Shown here piece after piece: positions 9,765 through 56,710 of a stretch of DNA of 64,000 nt. Each line of letters starts with the position of its first letter. Within the stretch, counting starts at the first letter, position 1. Under the pieces are notes generated by a model. That model ran no database searches. It was given only the letters and a program-made list of their open reading frames with translations, and was not told where the DNA came from. A program made the translations under genes and the position numbers. Origin of the DNA: Tiliqua scincoides (Eukaryota; Chordata; Lepidosauria; Squamata; Scincidae); contig NC_089826.1 in assembly GCF_035046505.1 (NCBI RefSeq), forward strand, positions 67,949,254-68,013,253, read 5' to 3'.

Positions 9765-12590
9765 TTCTTTTTTTTACACTTTTATTAACACTTACAAAAA
9801 CATTCAAACACTGAGGAAAAATTAAATAAACTTTGGAAGCAGAACTCTTTTCTCTTCTGCCTACATACATACAATTCTGAGCTGTTGGCACAAAAAATAA
9901 TCCACATTCATAAAACCCTTACTACTATTATCAAACATAAATTAAGTAAATCATAGGCACTAGTTTATCAAATTCATGTTTCCACACTTCTTCAATATAC
10001 CCAAACCTCTAAACACAGAAAGCCCTAGGATGTCCTGGTCTCAAATTAACTGGCAAAGCACAAGTCTCCCTTAATAAACTGGCAGTTTTCTTCTTTCAGG
10101 AATTTTTGCTTGTTATGATGTAGCAGCAGGATGTTCCAGAACTTAATAAACCTTCAGAAACAATTAGATGGTTGAGCTTTATAAAAACCATTTATAAAAT
10201 ACAATGATGCAGCTTGATTAAAAAGGCAACATCTGAATTTGAGTAAAACAGAGTCAGTTATTTTCCCAACAAAAGCACAAATTAGTTTCTTAACTTCTGA
10301 AGATGGCAACAATTTTGTTAGAGCCAAGTTTTTAAATGAGGCTGAATATATTTACTTAAAATATTTGGGCACCTCATGTTTTCAGCTCAGCACTTTCAAT
10401 AGTGTGTGTTGCTTTAATAGAGCAACACAGCTCTGTTATAATCCCTGCTTCAGTTTTTATCCAGATTATTAGCTACATAGACTTCGGAAGACTTACCAGA
10501 TCAGTAGATCTTGGCCTGGGAACTGGGAATCAGGGGCAATATTTACAATTAAGAGTGGCACTTCAAAAACAGTGCTTGTTTGTCTAATGAATGCTCCGGC
10601 AATTCTTCTCCTTGTATAAGAATGCAGTGTGGGAAACTGTCTACTTCTAAGATCCATTATGATGAGAATCAGAAAGTAGCATAGCATGCTCAAGTCTTTC
10701 TTAGCTACTGACTATTGCATCATCCACTCTTCTGTTGTGTCTTTAGAAATAAATGTTCCAAGAACCCCCAAGGTAGGAATCCCTTGATTTAACACACAAG
10801 CATAGGAAGGAGCCCTCCTTTAAGTCAATAAAATATTTCCCATAGGTACTTAGACTGAAATCCAATCCTAGCCTGCCTTATTCACTTTTCCAATTCAAGT
10901 AAAAGTTGCATGGCTTTTAATCCATTAATCTATGAAGACGAGCTAAAAATCTGAGTGCTGTGAAATTGAAAGATCCATTGCTTTCTTTGTGGCAAGATTC
11001 AAAAAGGACATTTTGAGCAGCAGGCATTAATGAGGTTAAAGGCAACCTACCACACAATCCTACAGGGCCCACTGGATTCTTCAGCCATTATGCAAAATAA
11101 AAGGTATCCTGACTAGGTAGTTTCATTATGCACTTTGTTCATAGCCAAGTGTCATACTGCCTTCTCATGCCCCACTAAAGGTATTTTCTCTCTGCAATTG
11201 ACCTGCTCCCAGCCTGCTGTTACATTACACAGTTTCAATCTTCTAACACAGAACAACAGAGGGGAGGAAGGGAGCTCTGGGTGTTAATTGCAGCAGCTTT
11301 TCTGCTAGGTAGGGTGCCCTGCCAATGGCGACAGGCGAAAACAACAACAAATATTGGTTAGTCCGACAGCCACTAGAGGAACTGAATATCTTGTAAACAT
11401 ACTTGGCAGGGATTTTTTTTTTTTTAACTCTTACCAACAATGTAAAATACAGGTGTATAAGGCAAAGTACATAGTCAAAATACTAACATGGGCAAAAACT
11501 TCAGCAGAAGTATTTACAATTAAACACAAATTTAGGAAATTAATCAATTTTTAAAAAGGATACAGAAAACTCCCTCATACCATGAAACATTACCCACATG
11601 AATATATCATTTGGTATCAACAGTACAACTCATTTCCTTAGAACCTCTAGGTTACAAGTGCATAGTTGTCTTTTCTTCATGTTAACTATAGGCATGTTCA
11701 GTTGGAGTTCCAGGCTGTAAGCACTGTGGTGTGACTTCTTAATGGATACTCTTTCTTTTTTTCCCCCAAGGATACTTGCAGTAAAAAAAGGACTTTCTCA
11801 AAATAGTGTAAGCTGTGTGTTAAAAATGTGGCTGCAATTGCAAAAGCCATTTTCCTGAGCCAGGAACTGCAAGTTTAAAAAAGATTGTACAACTGATACT
11901 AAGCCCTTTTGGCAATCAAAATAAAATAGCAGAAAATCAGATATGTCAAATAAATGTTAAAGGAAGCAACTTTTCTCACCCAAGTTCGGGAAGTTTGCTG
12001 CATCCAAACTGTTTAAAATAAAGATAAAATGATGACATGGATTCCCTACCACTCCAGAGACTACTGCTCTATTGTGACTCAACAATTTTGCCATCCAAAT
12101 CTGCCACAATTGTTTAAACTAATCTGTAGCACTCTGAAACCCATTTTTACTTCCTTTGATTATGTTAGAGTTTACATACCAGCTCTTCAAATAATGCATT
12201 TGCTGCAGTCAAATCAAGTCACGCATTATGTTTTGGAAAAATCTGGTTTACTATTTTACATGCTGCTTTTCAAGATGGATGTTTCTTTGGCATTCTGTTA
12301 CGCAATTGCTCAGTTGTTGGCCACTGTATCCATGTGAGCAGTTACAATTTTTAAAAGGTATTGGGGGAGAGCTCCAGAGGTGAAAAATGATTCATGTAAA
12401 AGTGATCACCAAGTATTTGATGTTAATGTCATTAAAGTGCTGTTTTATAATCTCTGCCAGCTTGTGCTAAATAAGGACAGAGAGGTCTGGGGATTTACAA
12501 ACCCCCCAAAGTCTTATCTGATCAGTCTGCATATTGATCTGACATCTTGCCTGGTGAAGGAGTACCTGCTGAGCCACACAGCTTTGCACT
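9765..12590 (-). other. Inferred SLAIN2 3' untranslated region
   Basis: The sequence continues from the stop codon without any recognisable transposon for about 2.8 kb, is AT-rich, and ends close to the AATAAA at 9781-9786. Absence of insertions is unusual for this window and fits a conserved transcribed UTR. The exact cleavage site cannot be seen. Confidence 0.55.
9781..9786 (-). terminator. Likely SLAIN2 poly(A) signal (AATAAA)
   Basis: The plus strand reads TTTATT, so the minus strand reads AATAAA. It is the only canonical AATAAA I find on the minus strand between the stop codon at 12591 and this point, which makes it the best candidate for the 3' end. ATTAAA variants exist nearer the stop (for example near 10916 and 10410), so shorter UTR forms are possible. 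An A-rich genomic tract follows immediately. Confidence 0.55.
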
Positions 12591-48010
<35,420 letters not shown>

Positions 48011-48330
48011 GGCTCTGCCGGCGGCCTCCTCCGCCTCCCCTCCTCTGGGCGGGCCGCTCTACATGGCCGGGGACGCGCTCACTGGCTACCGCGGGCTGCC
48101 GTTGTCGTCCGTTCCGGGGCCGGGCCTGCTCAGTCAGCGGCCGCGCCGGGGCCGGGCGGCGGCTGAGGGGGGCGGGAGCGCGGGGCCGCTGCCATGTCCG
48201 CCCCGCCCGCCTCCGCGTCTCCTCGCGGGCGGAGCTTCAGGGAGGGACTGTGAGGGAACAGGCGGGCGGCTGCACAATGGTCGCGACTGAGGGGGAGCTG
48301 CTCCTCCAGGGGCCGTTGATGGCGGCTGCG
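48011..48330 (-). promoter_or_regulatory. SLAIN2 5' UTR and core promoter region
   Basis: CpG-rich, no repeat until about 48330, with two GC boxes as noted for the CpG island. The 5' UTR is probably contiguous with exon 1, as no acceptor site is evident directly upstream of the ATG. Confidence 0.6.
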
Positions 48331-48590
48331 CCTCCTCGCAGCACCAGCCCCACGCGCGTCTACTCGGAAATGAGCCCCATGGAGTTCAATGGCGCTTACT
48401 CCCAGGAAAGCGTGTATAGGACTGCAGCCCCACCTCACAGCACCAGCCCTAGTCTTGTCTACTCAGAAGTAAGCCCCATGGAGTTCAGTGGAGCTTACTC
48501 CCAGGAAAGTGCGTATAGGACTGCAGCCCCACCTCACAGCACAAGCCCTAGGCTTGTCTACTCAGAAGTAAGGCCCATTGTGTTAGTAGG
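48331..48590 (+). repeat. Tandem array of family-A half-units upstream of the promoter
   Basis: Two and a half head-to-tail units; the CTACTC motif falls at 48360, 48459 and 48558, exactly 99 bases apart. Each unit contains CCCCATGGAGTTCA, GCTTACTCCCAGGAAAG, TATAGGACTGCAGCCCCACC and a linker CTCACAGCACCAGCCC that is not part of the usual MITE. The regular spacing and shared linker show that the block grew by tandem duplication. Its 126-codon open frame is a by-product. Confidence 0.85.
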
Positions 48591-48637
48591 GAGCATACAA
48601 ACAGCAGCATTAATTTCAGTTATTTTCTGACAGATCT

Positions 48638-48833
48638 GGGGGCCCAATCCTATCCAATTTTCCAGTGCCAGTGCAGCCATACCAGTGGGGCATGCACTGC
48701 ATCCTGTAGTGGGGACAGAGTCCCTCTTAAGGTATGGGAAGGTATGAGTCCCTCTTAAGGTATGGGAACATTTGTTCCCTTGGGGCTGCATTGCTGTTGC
48801 ACCAGTGTTGGAAAATCGGATAGGATTGGGCCC
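48638..48833 (+). repeat. Family-B MITE with internal duplication
   Basis: Ends GGGGGCCCAATCCTATCC and ATCGGATAGGATTGGGCCC. A 25-base block with TCCCTCTTAAGGTATGGGAA is duplicated in tandem at about 48719-48768, making the copy about 20 bases longer than others. Confidence 0.8.
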
Positions 48834-49500
48834 TAAATCAATGTGGGTTGTGATGTCCTGCATAAAATGAATCTACACTGGTTTATAATATTTGATTCAG
48901 GATGCCTGAACCCAATACCAAACAATTACAAAACCTCTTTTTAAAGTTAGCGCCGAAATCATAACTGAACTAGAGGGTTTAAAAATGATGAACTGGAACT
49001 CAATCCAAGTTTTTACTAGTTTGACTGATTCTAGAAGCAAATGTGGACTCCAGTAAAGCAAAGAGAGAGGGAAAAGTTAAAGAGCAAGAGCTATTCAGTT
49101 TTAAACATAACTGGCATGGGTGGAGAATACTTGGTGAATTACACTGACATGTTAAGTAAGGATAATCCATCAAAGCTTTATGCTTTATAAGGCTAATGAG
49201 TAAATCAAATAACCTGTCTTAAATAAAGTGTCCATATTTCAAGATATAGGATTAGATAATGTACAGTTTCTGACTAGGCTTTGATCATGTCACATTATGT
49301 ATCTTACTTGTGTGAAGAGAAATGGATCATTCTAAAGATGCTTCCACAGCATCTCTTTTCTGTGGAATTATCCTTCATTCACCTGCTTTTTATGGAACAT
49401 ACACGTTATTTCCAAATTGTTGATTTCCAGTATTTTCTATGTGGGTTTTTTCAAATCTGATTTGTCACTTCTTATTGTGATAAATTGCAGTTGTAGCTGC
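48834..49500. other. Upstream flank, nothing recognised
   Basis: AT-rich sequence between two MITEs. No exon or repeat identified. Confidence 0.4.
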
Positions 49501-49504
49501 TGTA

Positions 49505-50005
49505 GGATCTGAGCCCCATCCTATCACCCCTCCCCTCCCCAAAGGGATGCAGCAGCACTGAAACAGCCTCCTTTGCATCCTGTCTGGGAAAGGAGGCTAC
49601 TGGAGGGCACCTTGGAGTAAGGGAGCATTTGTTCCCTTGGCCCAGGTAAGCCCTAGCACTTGCAATGCAGCAACTTGGGCTTCTGTCAGCAGAATAGTTG
49701 GCACAAATTTGAGCAGCCCTGTATTGAGAAATCTGGCCCAGGAAGGGGTAGGATATGGCCAAGACCTCTGCTGCCATTCCCGCCCCCTCCCAGGAATGAT
49801 CCACCGTTCCCCTGCTCTCCCCCATCCTGTTTACACCCCCTGCCTGTATCCGTTCTGCCCTCCCCCTCCAACCCACAGAGACCTTACCTGCTCCTGCAGG
49901 TGCAGGCCTTTGCCTTGGTGCTACGTGCCTCTGCACTGCTGCAACATACCTTATGGCACATTTGCAATGTGCACACCCCACTGACAAAGGCCAGCAAAGG
50001 ATTGT
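49505..50005 (-). repeat. Family-C-like GC-rich repeat
   Basis: It starts GAGCCCCATCCTATCACCCC and includes GGAGTAAGGGAGCATTTGTT and a right part CATACCTTATGGCACATTTG that is shared with the family-C copies (CTTATGGCA near 60490). Long open frames on both strands here have no protein similarity. Confidence 0.45.
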
Positions 50006-51290
50006 GCCATACATCTTTCTGGGCTTCTGTGCCTTTGAAGTAAATGCTTCATCTTTGCAATTCAGAGCTGGGGGAGAAGGGGGAGATAGTCTTTGATTAC
50101 TAATTTCCTCTTTTTGTTTAAAAGTATAGTGAAGTAGCACTATTTTAATGTTTAAAAAGAAAAGAAGAAATGAAAGTATATGCACATTGCGTTCAGAACT
50201 AAGATGATGACAAAGTGATGCTTTATAAAAGGTTGTTTACATATAATTTGCTGAACTATGATAAATACAGAATTATTTAACCAGTTTTTATGGTGATCAG
50301 TATTTGGATTCTATAACTGCAATTCAGCTTCTTTCTTTTAAAGATCGTTGTTTTGTTTTCTGATTACATCACTCTCTTCTACCATCTCTTCAGGCAGAGA
50401 TTTTCAACATACATGCTCCTTTACATATAAAAGCATTCAACTAAATTCTTAAGTAAAATCTACTGTGAGCTATAGAATTTGGTGTATGTAGTGTACCTTC
50501 TACTGTGAACTGACAGACACATTCCAACCTAGTTCAATCATACACCTAGAGTGCCAGCCCAGCCATGAGGCCAGAGGAGCCTCCCTCCATCCAGGGGAGA
50601 GGAGGCTGGTTCATCTCCTTTTGGGTGGGGGCAGCACATGGCACTCCTCCTCAGGTGCCAGGAGGTCTGCTACCTGGGCTTTGGCACCCTTAGGAAGAAA
50701 AGGGGCACAGCTTCGTGACAGACCCCAGCCAGGGCTCCTCCCATCCCTTGAAGGCTGTCTGCAGCACTGGCTGGTCTGTTCCTTCCTTGGAAGTCACACA
50801 TAGCCTGCCTGGATCTGACCACTGGCTCTGGAACCAGAACTGAGATGTGCTGGGGCCAAACACTCCTGATAGCAGTATGTTGGGGGGGGGGGACTCTGCC
50901 TAGCAGGGTCTCTGCAATCCGTGGGGTGCAGTCACCTCTCCACACCACACATCCCCCTCCTAAAAGACTGCCCCCCCTTCCAGAGGTGGCAGCCCTCAGG
51001 TACTCCACAAGTCTTTTCAGGCAGGTGACCTGCTGCTCTCCCATGACCTCTTCTCCAACCCCTACCAGTTGAGCAAGAGAGGAGTCTACCCCCCAGCTGC
51101 CTCACCATGTTCTGCCTCCAGGGTGAATCAGGACAGGGTTTGGCTGAACTTCTGCTTGTGCCACTTGGCTCCAAGCAGCTCCGCACCCTGTGTGTTTTGC
51201 ACCGAAACTCTCATATGGAGGGGCCCAGGGAGGTCTGACTATTGGCACGCCCCCTCCAGGGACCGCAAACAAAACAGTACACACCCTGGA
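50006..51290. other. Upstream flank, no gene seen
   Basis: AT-rich to 50500, then GC-rich with several 60-150-codon frames on both strands. None resembles a known protein, and stop-free stretches are expected at this base composition. A G tract lies at 50881-50891. Confidence 0.4.
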
Positions 51291-51293
51291 CAT

Positions 51294-51586
51294 CAGTGGC
51301 ATAGTTAGAGGGGGGTGCAAAGCACTAAGTTTTGCAGGTGCCTGAATGGGCCATGCAAGTGGCCCCTCTCCTTTGAAGCCATTCCAGGCAGTAGGAACAA
51401 AATGGAGGGTGCAAAGTACTAAGATTTGCAGGCACCTGAGGGTGCACCTGAGGTCCACCATTCCAGGTGGAACACCCCAATTTTGCTCCCATTGCCCTGA
51501 ATGGCTCTGAAGGGGAGGGGCTGCTAGTACAGCATGTTCAGGCTCTTGCAAAACTTAGTGTTTGCACCCCCTCCATCTATGCCACT
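51294..51586. mobile_element. CAGTGGCATAG-type inverted-repeat element
   Basis: Ends CAGTGGCATAGTTAGAGGG and CATCTATGCCACTG; subterminal GTGCAAAGCACTAAGTTTTG is mirrored by CAAAACTTAGTGTTTGCAC. The element is about 293 bp with long inverted repeats. Partial left halves of the same family lie at about 51873-51910 and 52170-52200. The ends suggest hAT, but the flanks do not give a clean 8-bp duplication. Confidence 0.65.
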
Positions 51587-51872
51587 GGCTGGCATGCAGC
51601 TCTGTTGATCCATAGCACAACAAAAGCAGCCATGAAAAGGCACATGGGGGGACACTCTGCCCAGCCTTATGTCCTAATGAAAGCATGGGGCCTTCCCAAA
51701 AGGGCCCCCCCCCCATTTCCTCAGAGAGTTTCCTGTGACTCCTGCTGCTCCTCTCGGTGGTAGGAAAGGAGGATGTGGGAAATCTTGAGCATGTGGGGGA
51801 GAAGGGACACAGGGGCATGAGGTGGATTTCCCACAGAGACCTGGGGCTAGGGGAATAGGAGTGTTGGGCAGT

Positions 51873-51912
51873 GGCATAGCTAGAGGGGTGCAAAGCACTA
51901 AGTTTTGCAGGG
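51873..51912 (+). mobile_element. Left-end fragment of CAGTGGCATAG family
   Basis: CAGTGGCATAGCTAGAGGG followed by GTGCAAAGCACTAAGTTTTG, then unrelated sequence. Only the terminal 40 bases are present. Confidence 0.6.
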
Positions 51913-52062
51913 AACCTCACTGCAGTGTGCAAAGGGGTTCCTAGCCCTCCGAGCCAATGAGGGGGTCAAAAAGGAGGCATATACCTGGCTTCAAAGGGGA
52001 GGGGGAAAGGGGGGGGACTGCTGTTACTGATCTGAGGCAATGACAGTAGCAAACACTGACAA

Positions 52063-52155
52063 TGGCTGCAATCCTATCCACACTTACCTGGGAGTAAGTC
52101 CTATTGACTATAATGGAATTTACTTCTGAGTAGACATGCATAGGATTGGGCTCAA
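52063..52155 (-). repeat. Family-A MITE copy
   Basis: GGCTGCAATCCTATCCACAC to GCATAGGATTGGGCT, with ACCTGGGAGTAAGTCC and TTACTTCTGAGTAGACATGC inside. The bases CAAT occur directly on both outer sides. Confidence 0.85.
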
Positions 52156-52312
52156 TGGCTCTATTTCAGTGGTGTAGCTGGAAGGGGTGCAAAGTACTAA
52201 GAGCCCAATCCTATGCTCCAAGCAGCCCTTTGTCTCCCCCAGGTGGCAGGCCCCAGGGTTCCTATGACTGCTTCTGCCCCACCACTGCAGCAGGGCTGTA
52301 TGCACAGCCAGT

Positions 52313-52592
52313 CTGGGGCCACAATGCTACCCACACTTTCCTGAGAGTAAGCCCCATTGAGTTCAATGGAACTTACTTCTAAGTAGACATGCATGGGATT
52401 GGGCTCTGAGGTCACAATCCTAGCCACACTTTCCTGGGAGTAAGCCCCAATGACTATAATGGGATTGACTTCTGAGTAGACATGTATAGGACTGGGCTCT
52501 GAGGCTGCAATCCTATCCACACTTTTCTGGGATTAAGCCCATTGAACTCAATGGAACTTACTTCTAAGTAGACACACATGGGATTGGGCTGC
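52313..52592 (-). repeat. Tandem array of three family-A MITE copies
   Basis: Three full head-to-tail copies of about 93 bases. Each runs from a CACAATCCTA/GCAATCCTAT end through TTTCCTGGGAGTAAGCCCC to TAGACATGCATGGGATTGGG, and the junctions share GGGCTCTGAGG. A single left end of the family (GAGCCCAATCCTATGC) precedes at 52200. Frames reading VYSEV...GAYSQESV in this area are translations of the repeat. Confidence 0.85.
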
Positions 52593-52879
52593 TAGCTGCA
52601 TCTCCTCTGGAGGAAGGAAGGAAGCCCCAGCATGGTGCAGCCCTGAGCACGCTTGCTGGGGAAGAGCTGGCACTGGCTTCCCAGTGAATGTGCCTAGATG
52701 GGACTGCACCCAGGTTCTGGGTGCCTAGCTCCCACCCCAGGCTCACAATAACCTGATGTCAAGCCACCAAAGAGAAGCAGGCCTCCTCAAATGCAGGACA
52801 GCCCAGAAAAATGTAGGACAGAATATACAAGCTAAAAACACATGGATTTTGTGCGCTCAATTGAAACACTAGATTAATA

Positions 52880-53528
52880 CAGTGTTTCTCAAACAGTGGG
52901 TCCGGTCCCACTAGGTGGGTTCCAAGCCAGTTTCAATAGTTCCCCATTCATTTCAAGGTGTATTTTATGTTTAATAGACTCGGTGCTACCCTGGTATGTG
53001 AGGGCATTTGGGGAAATGTGACAGATCTGTACTTTTAACAGATTTACTATGAATATGCTTTTAACAATGCTATTCAATGGGGCTTACTCCTGGGCAGGAG
53101 TGGATAGAATTGCAACCTTTGGGTTGTATGGGGAATTTTTAAAAGGGTTAGAAGCGTTCTTTATTTTTAAAAAATGTTTAAACTTATACACCTTTAATTT
53201 AATTGCTTAGATTTTGGCCCAAATCCTAACAGATTTTCCAGCACTGACATAGCTGTACCAATTGGGCATATGCTGCATCCTGCAGTTGGAGGGCAGTCAT
53301 GGAGGCCTCTCAAGGTAAGGGAATGTTTGTTCCCTTACCTTGGAGCTGCATCGCCCTTACCTCGCTGTTGGAAAGTTGGTTAGGATTGCACCCTTTGTCA
53401 TATGGGGTGTGTTAAAAATTTTCCTGCTTGATGATGTCATTTCCAGCTATGACATCACTGTCGGTGTGTCCCAATAGATTGACATTCTAAAAAGTGGGTT
53501 CTGGTGCTAAAAAGTTTGACAACCACTG
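52880..53528 (+). mobile_element. hAT MITE (family D), copy 2, with nested family-B MITE
   Basis: Ends CAGTGTTTCTCAAACAGTGG and GTTTGACAACCACTG. The order of internal blocks matches 38014-38369, including TTACTCCTGGGCAGGAGTGG and TAGAATTGCAACC, which resemble half a family-A MITE. The extra length is mostly the family-B MITE at 53216-53393. No clear 8-bp duplication survives. Confidence 0.8.
53216..53393 (+). repeat. Family-B MITE nested in hAT family D
   Basis: GGCCCAAATCCTAACAGATT to AGTTGGTTAGGATTGCACCC, with TTT directly on both outer sides. It interrupts the hAT copy between the TTAAAAA and 'TCATATGG' blocks and is absent from the copy at 38014. Confidence 0.85.
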
Positions 53529-54985
53529 CATTATAAAGCATTGGGAGGCCCCAGGGAAATCTCTGTTGTGCCACAGCTCCTCCCCACTGGGCCTTGTGCC
53601 CACTTAAGGCTGATTAGTTTCCCTTGTTGAACTCACAAGTGCAGCAAGCAAAAGTCAGAGTCAGGTCCCAGTCCAATAAATGCAGATTGCCAACTCACAG
53701 TCCAAAGTCAATATGCCAGGTCACAGTCCAAGGTCAAAGTCCAGTTAGGTCAGGTCTTCTCTGGGTCAGGTAGCATCTCCCTCTGGGTCAGGGTAGCCTT
53801 TGGTCCTTCTGAAGCTGCCTTTTATCCTTGGATGTCTCATAATCCAAAATGCAGCTCAGCTGTGAGCTACCTTGTTAAGTCCAAATTAGGCTCAGCTGAG
53901 CCATCTCTTCAGTCCATGTCCATTCAAAGTCCCATCAAGGTCAAATGAAGCTCAGGTGCCCATCAGAGTCCCATTGGCCTTGATTGATTACAGCTGTGGA
54001 GCCAGCCCTGCCCTTCCCAGAGCTGTCAACCAGCTGTCAAAACATGGAATCCACATCATCCACCTGATGATCTTCTGATCTTCCATTACAACCTCCCAGT
54101 GTCTTGTATTAAAAACACCAAGCTGCTGCAAACCTTCTAGTGCAGCACAGTCTGCCGTGGCTTGGCAGAAGAGGAGAGTCAGTTGGGAGGCTGCTGCAGA
54201 AGGAATAGGGGGTGCAGGCACAATGTGAAGCCGCCCCCCTCTGAACCTAGATGTGACATCAGTGCATCACTTGACATCACATCATTACATGATGCTGTGA
54301 TATCAATGTCCCAGGCGCCGCTACCCCTAGATTAGTCACTGCTATGTTAGTATGCTTTGAAAAGTTAATAGCCTTGCACAGAGAGATTTGTACACAGTTT
54401 TTTGAGAAATATTCAACACCCCTCAAAAGCCACCTGGCCACCTCTCTCTTTTTGTTGTTTTCCTGTACATCGATGAGAGAACTTGACTGAAATCCCCCAA
54501 CTCATTGTCATCGGTTTTGGAATGCTACACAGTTTATTTGCTAGACAGTTTTTGAAGTAATAGAATATGTAACATGTTCTGGCATGGTAAACAAGAGTGA
54601 TTTTCACCATGTAGCTCCAACAGCACCTTGGGGCATTTTCTGTGCTACAGATTTAAACTGGTTTAACAATCACTCCCTCTTTTCAGTGAACCTTGGGAAT
54701 TACATTACCCAATATAGTTTTGTAGTGTTGACAGATCTAATGATTCACCAAAGTCTTTCCTATTATGGTCAATCCCACTAATAAAGATTACTACCAAATA
54801 TTGTGCGTGTAACTTTGCAGTATTGGCTGGCCCTGTGGTGGTGAACATGCCTTTACATTACTGTGTTTGTGAATTATCCTCACTCATTCCCTCACATTCC
54901 TTTCCAGTTCTCTGTTATGCCACAATGCTGTGTGATGCTGTGCTATACCACATGCCAGTGGAACTGATGCAAGTGTAATGAGTAA
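53529..54985. other. Upstream flank; repetitive CAGTCCAAGGTC-like segment
   Basis: Bases about 53640-53960 are built from many short copies of CAGTCCAAGGTCA and GGTCAGG, with an AATAAA near 53681. The composition is reminiscent of some long-terminal-repeat sequences, but I see no defined ends or duplication, so it is left unclassified. The rest has no recognised feature. Confidence 0.3.
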
Positions 54986-55143
54986 GGGTCCAATCCTATC
55001 CAACTTACCAGCACTGGTGCAACCTCAGCGCTGGTTCCCATACCTTGAGGAGGCCTTTGTGACTGCCTCCCCATCACAGGAAGCAGTGCATACCCCACTG
55101 GCATAGCAGCACCGGCACTAGACAATTGGATATGATTGGGCCC
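54986..55143 (-). repeat. Family-B MITE copy
   Basis: GGGTCCAATCCTATCCAAC to ATTGGATATGATTGGGCCC, with CCTTGAGGAGGCCTTTGTGA in the middle, which is the reverse of the 20857 order. Confidence 0.8.
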
Positions 55144-56165
55144 TGAGCCACGTGGCTGCACATAGATCATGACTTTTTGCAGGTACAGCAATTGTTGGAT
55201 GTCATCCTAAATATGTAGTGCATATACTGGCTCAGGAACTCATACAGAATAAATGTCTGAGATGTAATTTAAAGCTCATATAGGTTACAAAGCTCATATT
55301 GTGTTCTTATGACTAACTGGTCACTTCTCAGATATGTTCTTCCCCAAATTCACTGTTCAGTAGCAGCATGTATGATTCTTTCTTTTAGAAACTTTCTTTA
55401 ACATATTAAAACATTGGGAGGCATTTTAAGGTCAGATTTTTAAAAGACTAGGGCTACAGCCGTATGCACACTTTCCTGGGAGTAAGCCTCACTGAAATCC
55501 GTGGGACTTACTTCTGAGTATATATGCCAGGCTGCAAGACTATAGAGACTACATAACCTGCTGAAAAGTGAAAAGATTTACCAACATTTATATAAATGAT
55601 TTCATTTACTGCTGTACTAAGCACTGGAAAGTATACAAGACTCCACCCTTATGAGACAATGTTCTGATCTAAGTTTCCAACTCTTAGAGGCCTCTAGTGT
55701 TGAGAACATTTTGCTCCACCTTTGCTGGCATTGGCAACTTCATTAGAAAATACCAGTTTCACTGCGTTTTTCTGTAATTAAAGTACCCTGTATTTATGCA
55801 CAGAGAAATGAAAATGAACACATTTTGGCATAGGAATGCTTTGAAAAACAGCACCCACATTTATACAGTACAAACAATTCCAAAACAGTTTTTTTAGATT
55901 CTCCATACAAAAAGTCTTATATATATCAAATGAACAAATTAAGAATAAATTAGATTAAGCATGTGGATTATCAAAGTTTCTCCATAATCATAATATTCTC
56001 AAGCACTGTGGTTACATCTTACACTTTAAATTGATTAGAAAAGTTCTGTATCTAGTTGAAAGGAATGCACTTGCAAAAATATTAAAATACTGCATATCCT
56101 GTAGTTATCTTTGCAAAAAGATTGGGACGCAAAAGTTTTCATTATTAAACCATTTCCCCAACACA
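55144..56165 (-). other. Upstream flank with one family-A copy
   Basis: A family-A MITE lies at 55451-55535 (GGGCTACAGCCGTATGCAC to TGCCAGGCTGC). It is flanked by AAGACTA on both sides, a possible 7- or 8-bp target duplication. The rest is AT-rich without recognised features. Confidence 0.5.
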
Positions 56166-56328
56166 GGGCCCAATCCTATTCAATTTTCCAGCACCGATGT
56201 AGCCATGCCAATGGGGCGTGCACAGTATCCTTTGGTGTGGGGGCAGTCCTAAAGATCTTCTCTTGGTAAGGGATTGTTTGTTCTCTTACCTTGGGGCTGT
56301 GTTGTGGTTGCATCAGCACTGGAAAGGT
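56166..56328 (+). repeat. Family-B MITE copy, right end degraded
   Basis: GGGCCCAATCCTATTCAATT, ATGGGGCGTGCACAGTATCC, CTCTTACCTTGGGGCTGTG and CAGCACTGGAAAGGTAG. The last ten or so bases of the right terminal repeat are missing. Confidence 0.7.
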
Positions 56329-56710
56329 AGATACTATGTGGCCCACAAGGTTGTGTACGGTTTATAAGTTACAAGGGTATAGTTTATATAAGTACACACA
56401 TGCCCATAGAGAAGCATACACACGTACAAATGTTTCTCATTTGCTTGTTTTCAATAGCAGACATATCTTCAGCTAGTTCTCTGGTACAATATAATGGTTG
56501 ACTCTTCTTTTAAACAGGTACATGGGTGTATGTATTAAACATGCTTGCTGAATGCCTTTGCCTGAAGAGTTACTGTACTGTTATAATTATTATGTGGTAT
56601 ATAAAGTAACCACAATGGATGCTGTTAGACTTTACTGGTTATTTTGCAATGAAATACTGAATATAACCTATAGTGGGCCTTTGAACCTTTCTGTGAATCT
56701 TGCCAACTGA

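Noticed and set aside
48250-48630. Open frame with repeated YSE(V/M)SPMEF(N/S)GAYSQES motifs, looking like a repeat protein.
   Set aside because: The repeats are translations of tandem family-A MITE units; the same peptide appears wherever the MITE occurs (for example 52197-52520).
49472-50185. A 237-codon open frame on the minus strand.
   Set aside because: It runs across a family-C-like repeat and flanking sequence, with no protein similarity. Long frames are expected in this GC-rich repeat.
53640-53960. LTR-like segment with repeated CAGTCCAAGGTCA motifs.
   Set aside because: No borders, second copy or coding remnant were seen; left as unclassified repetitive sequence.
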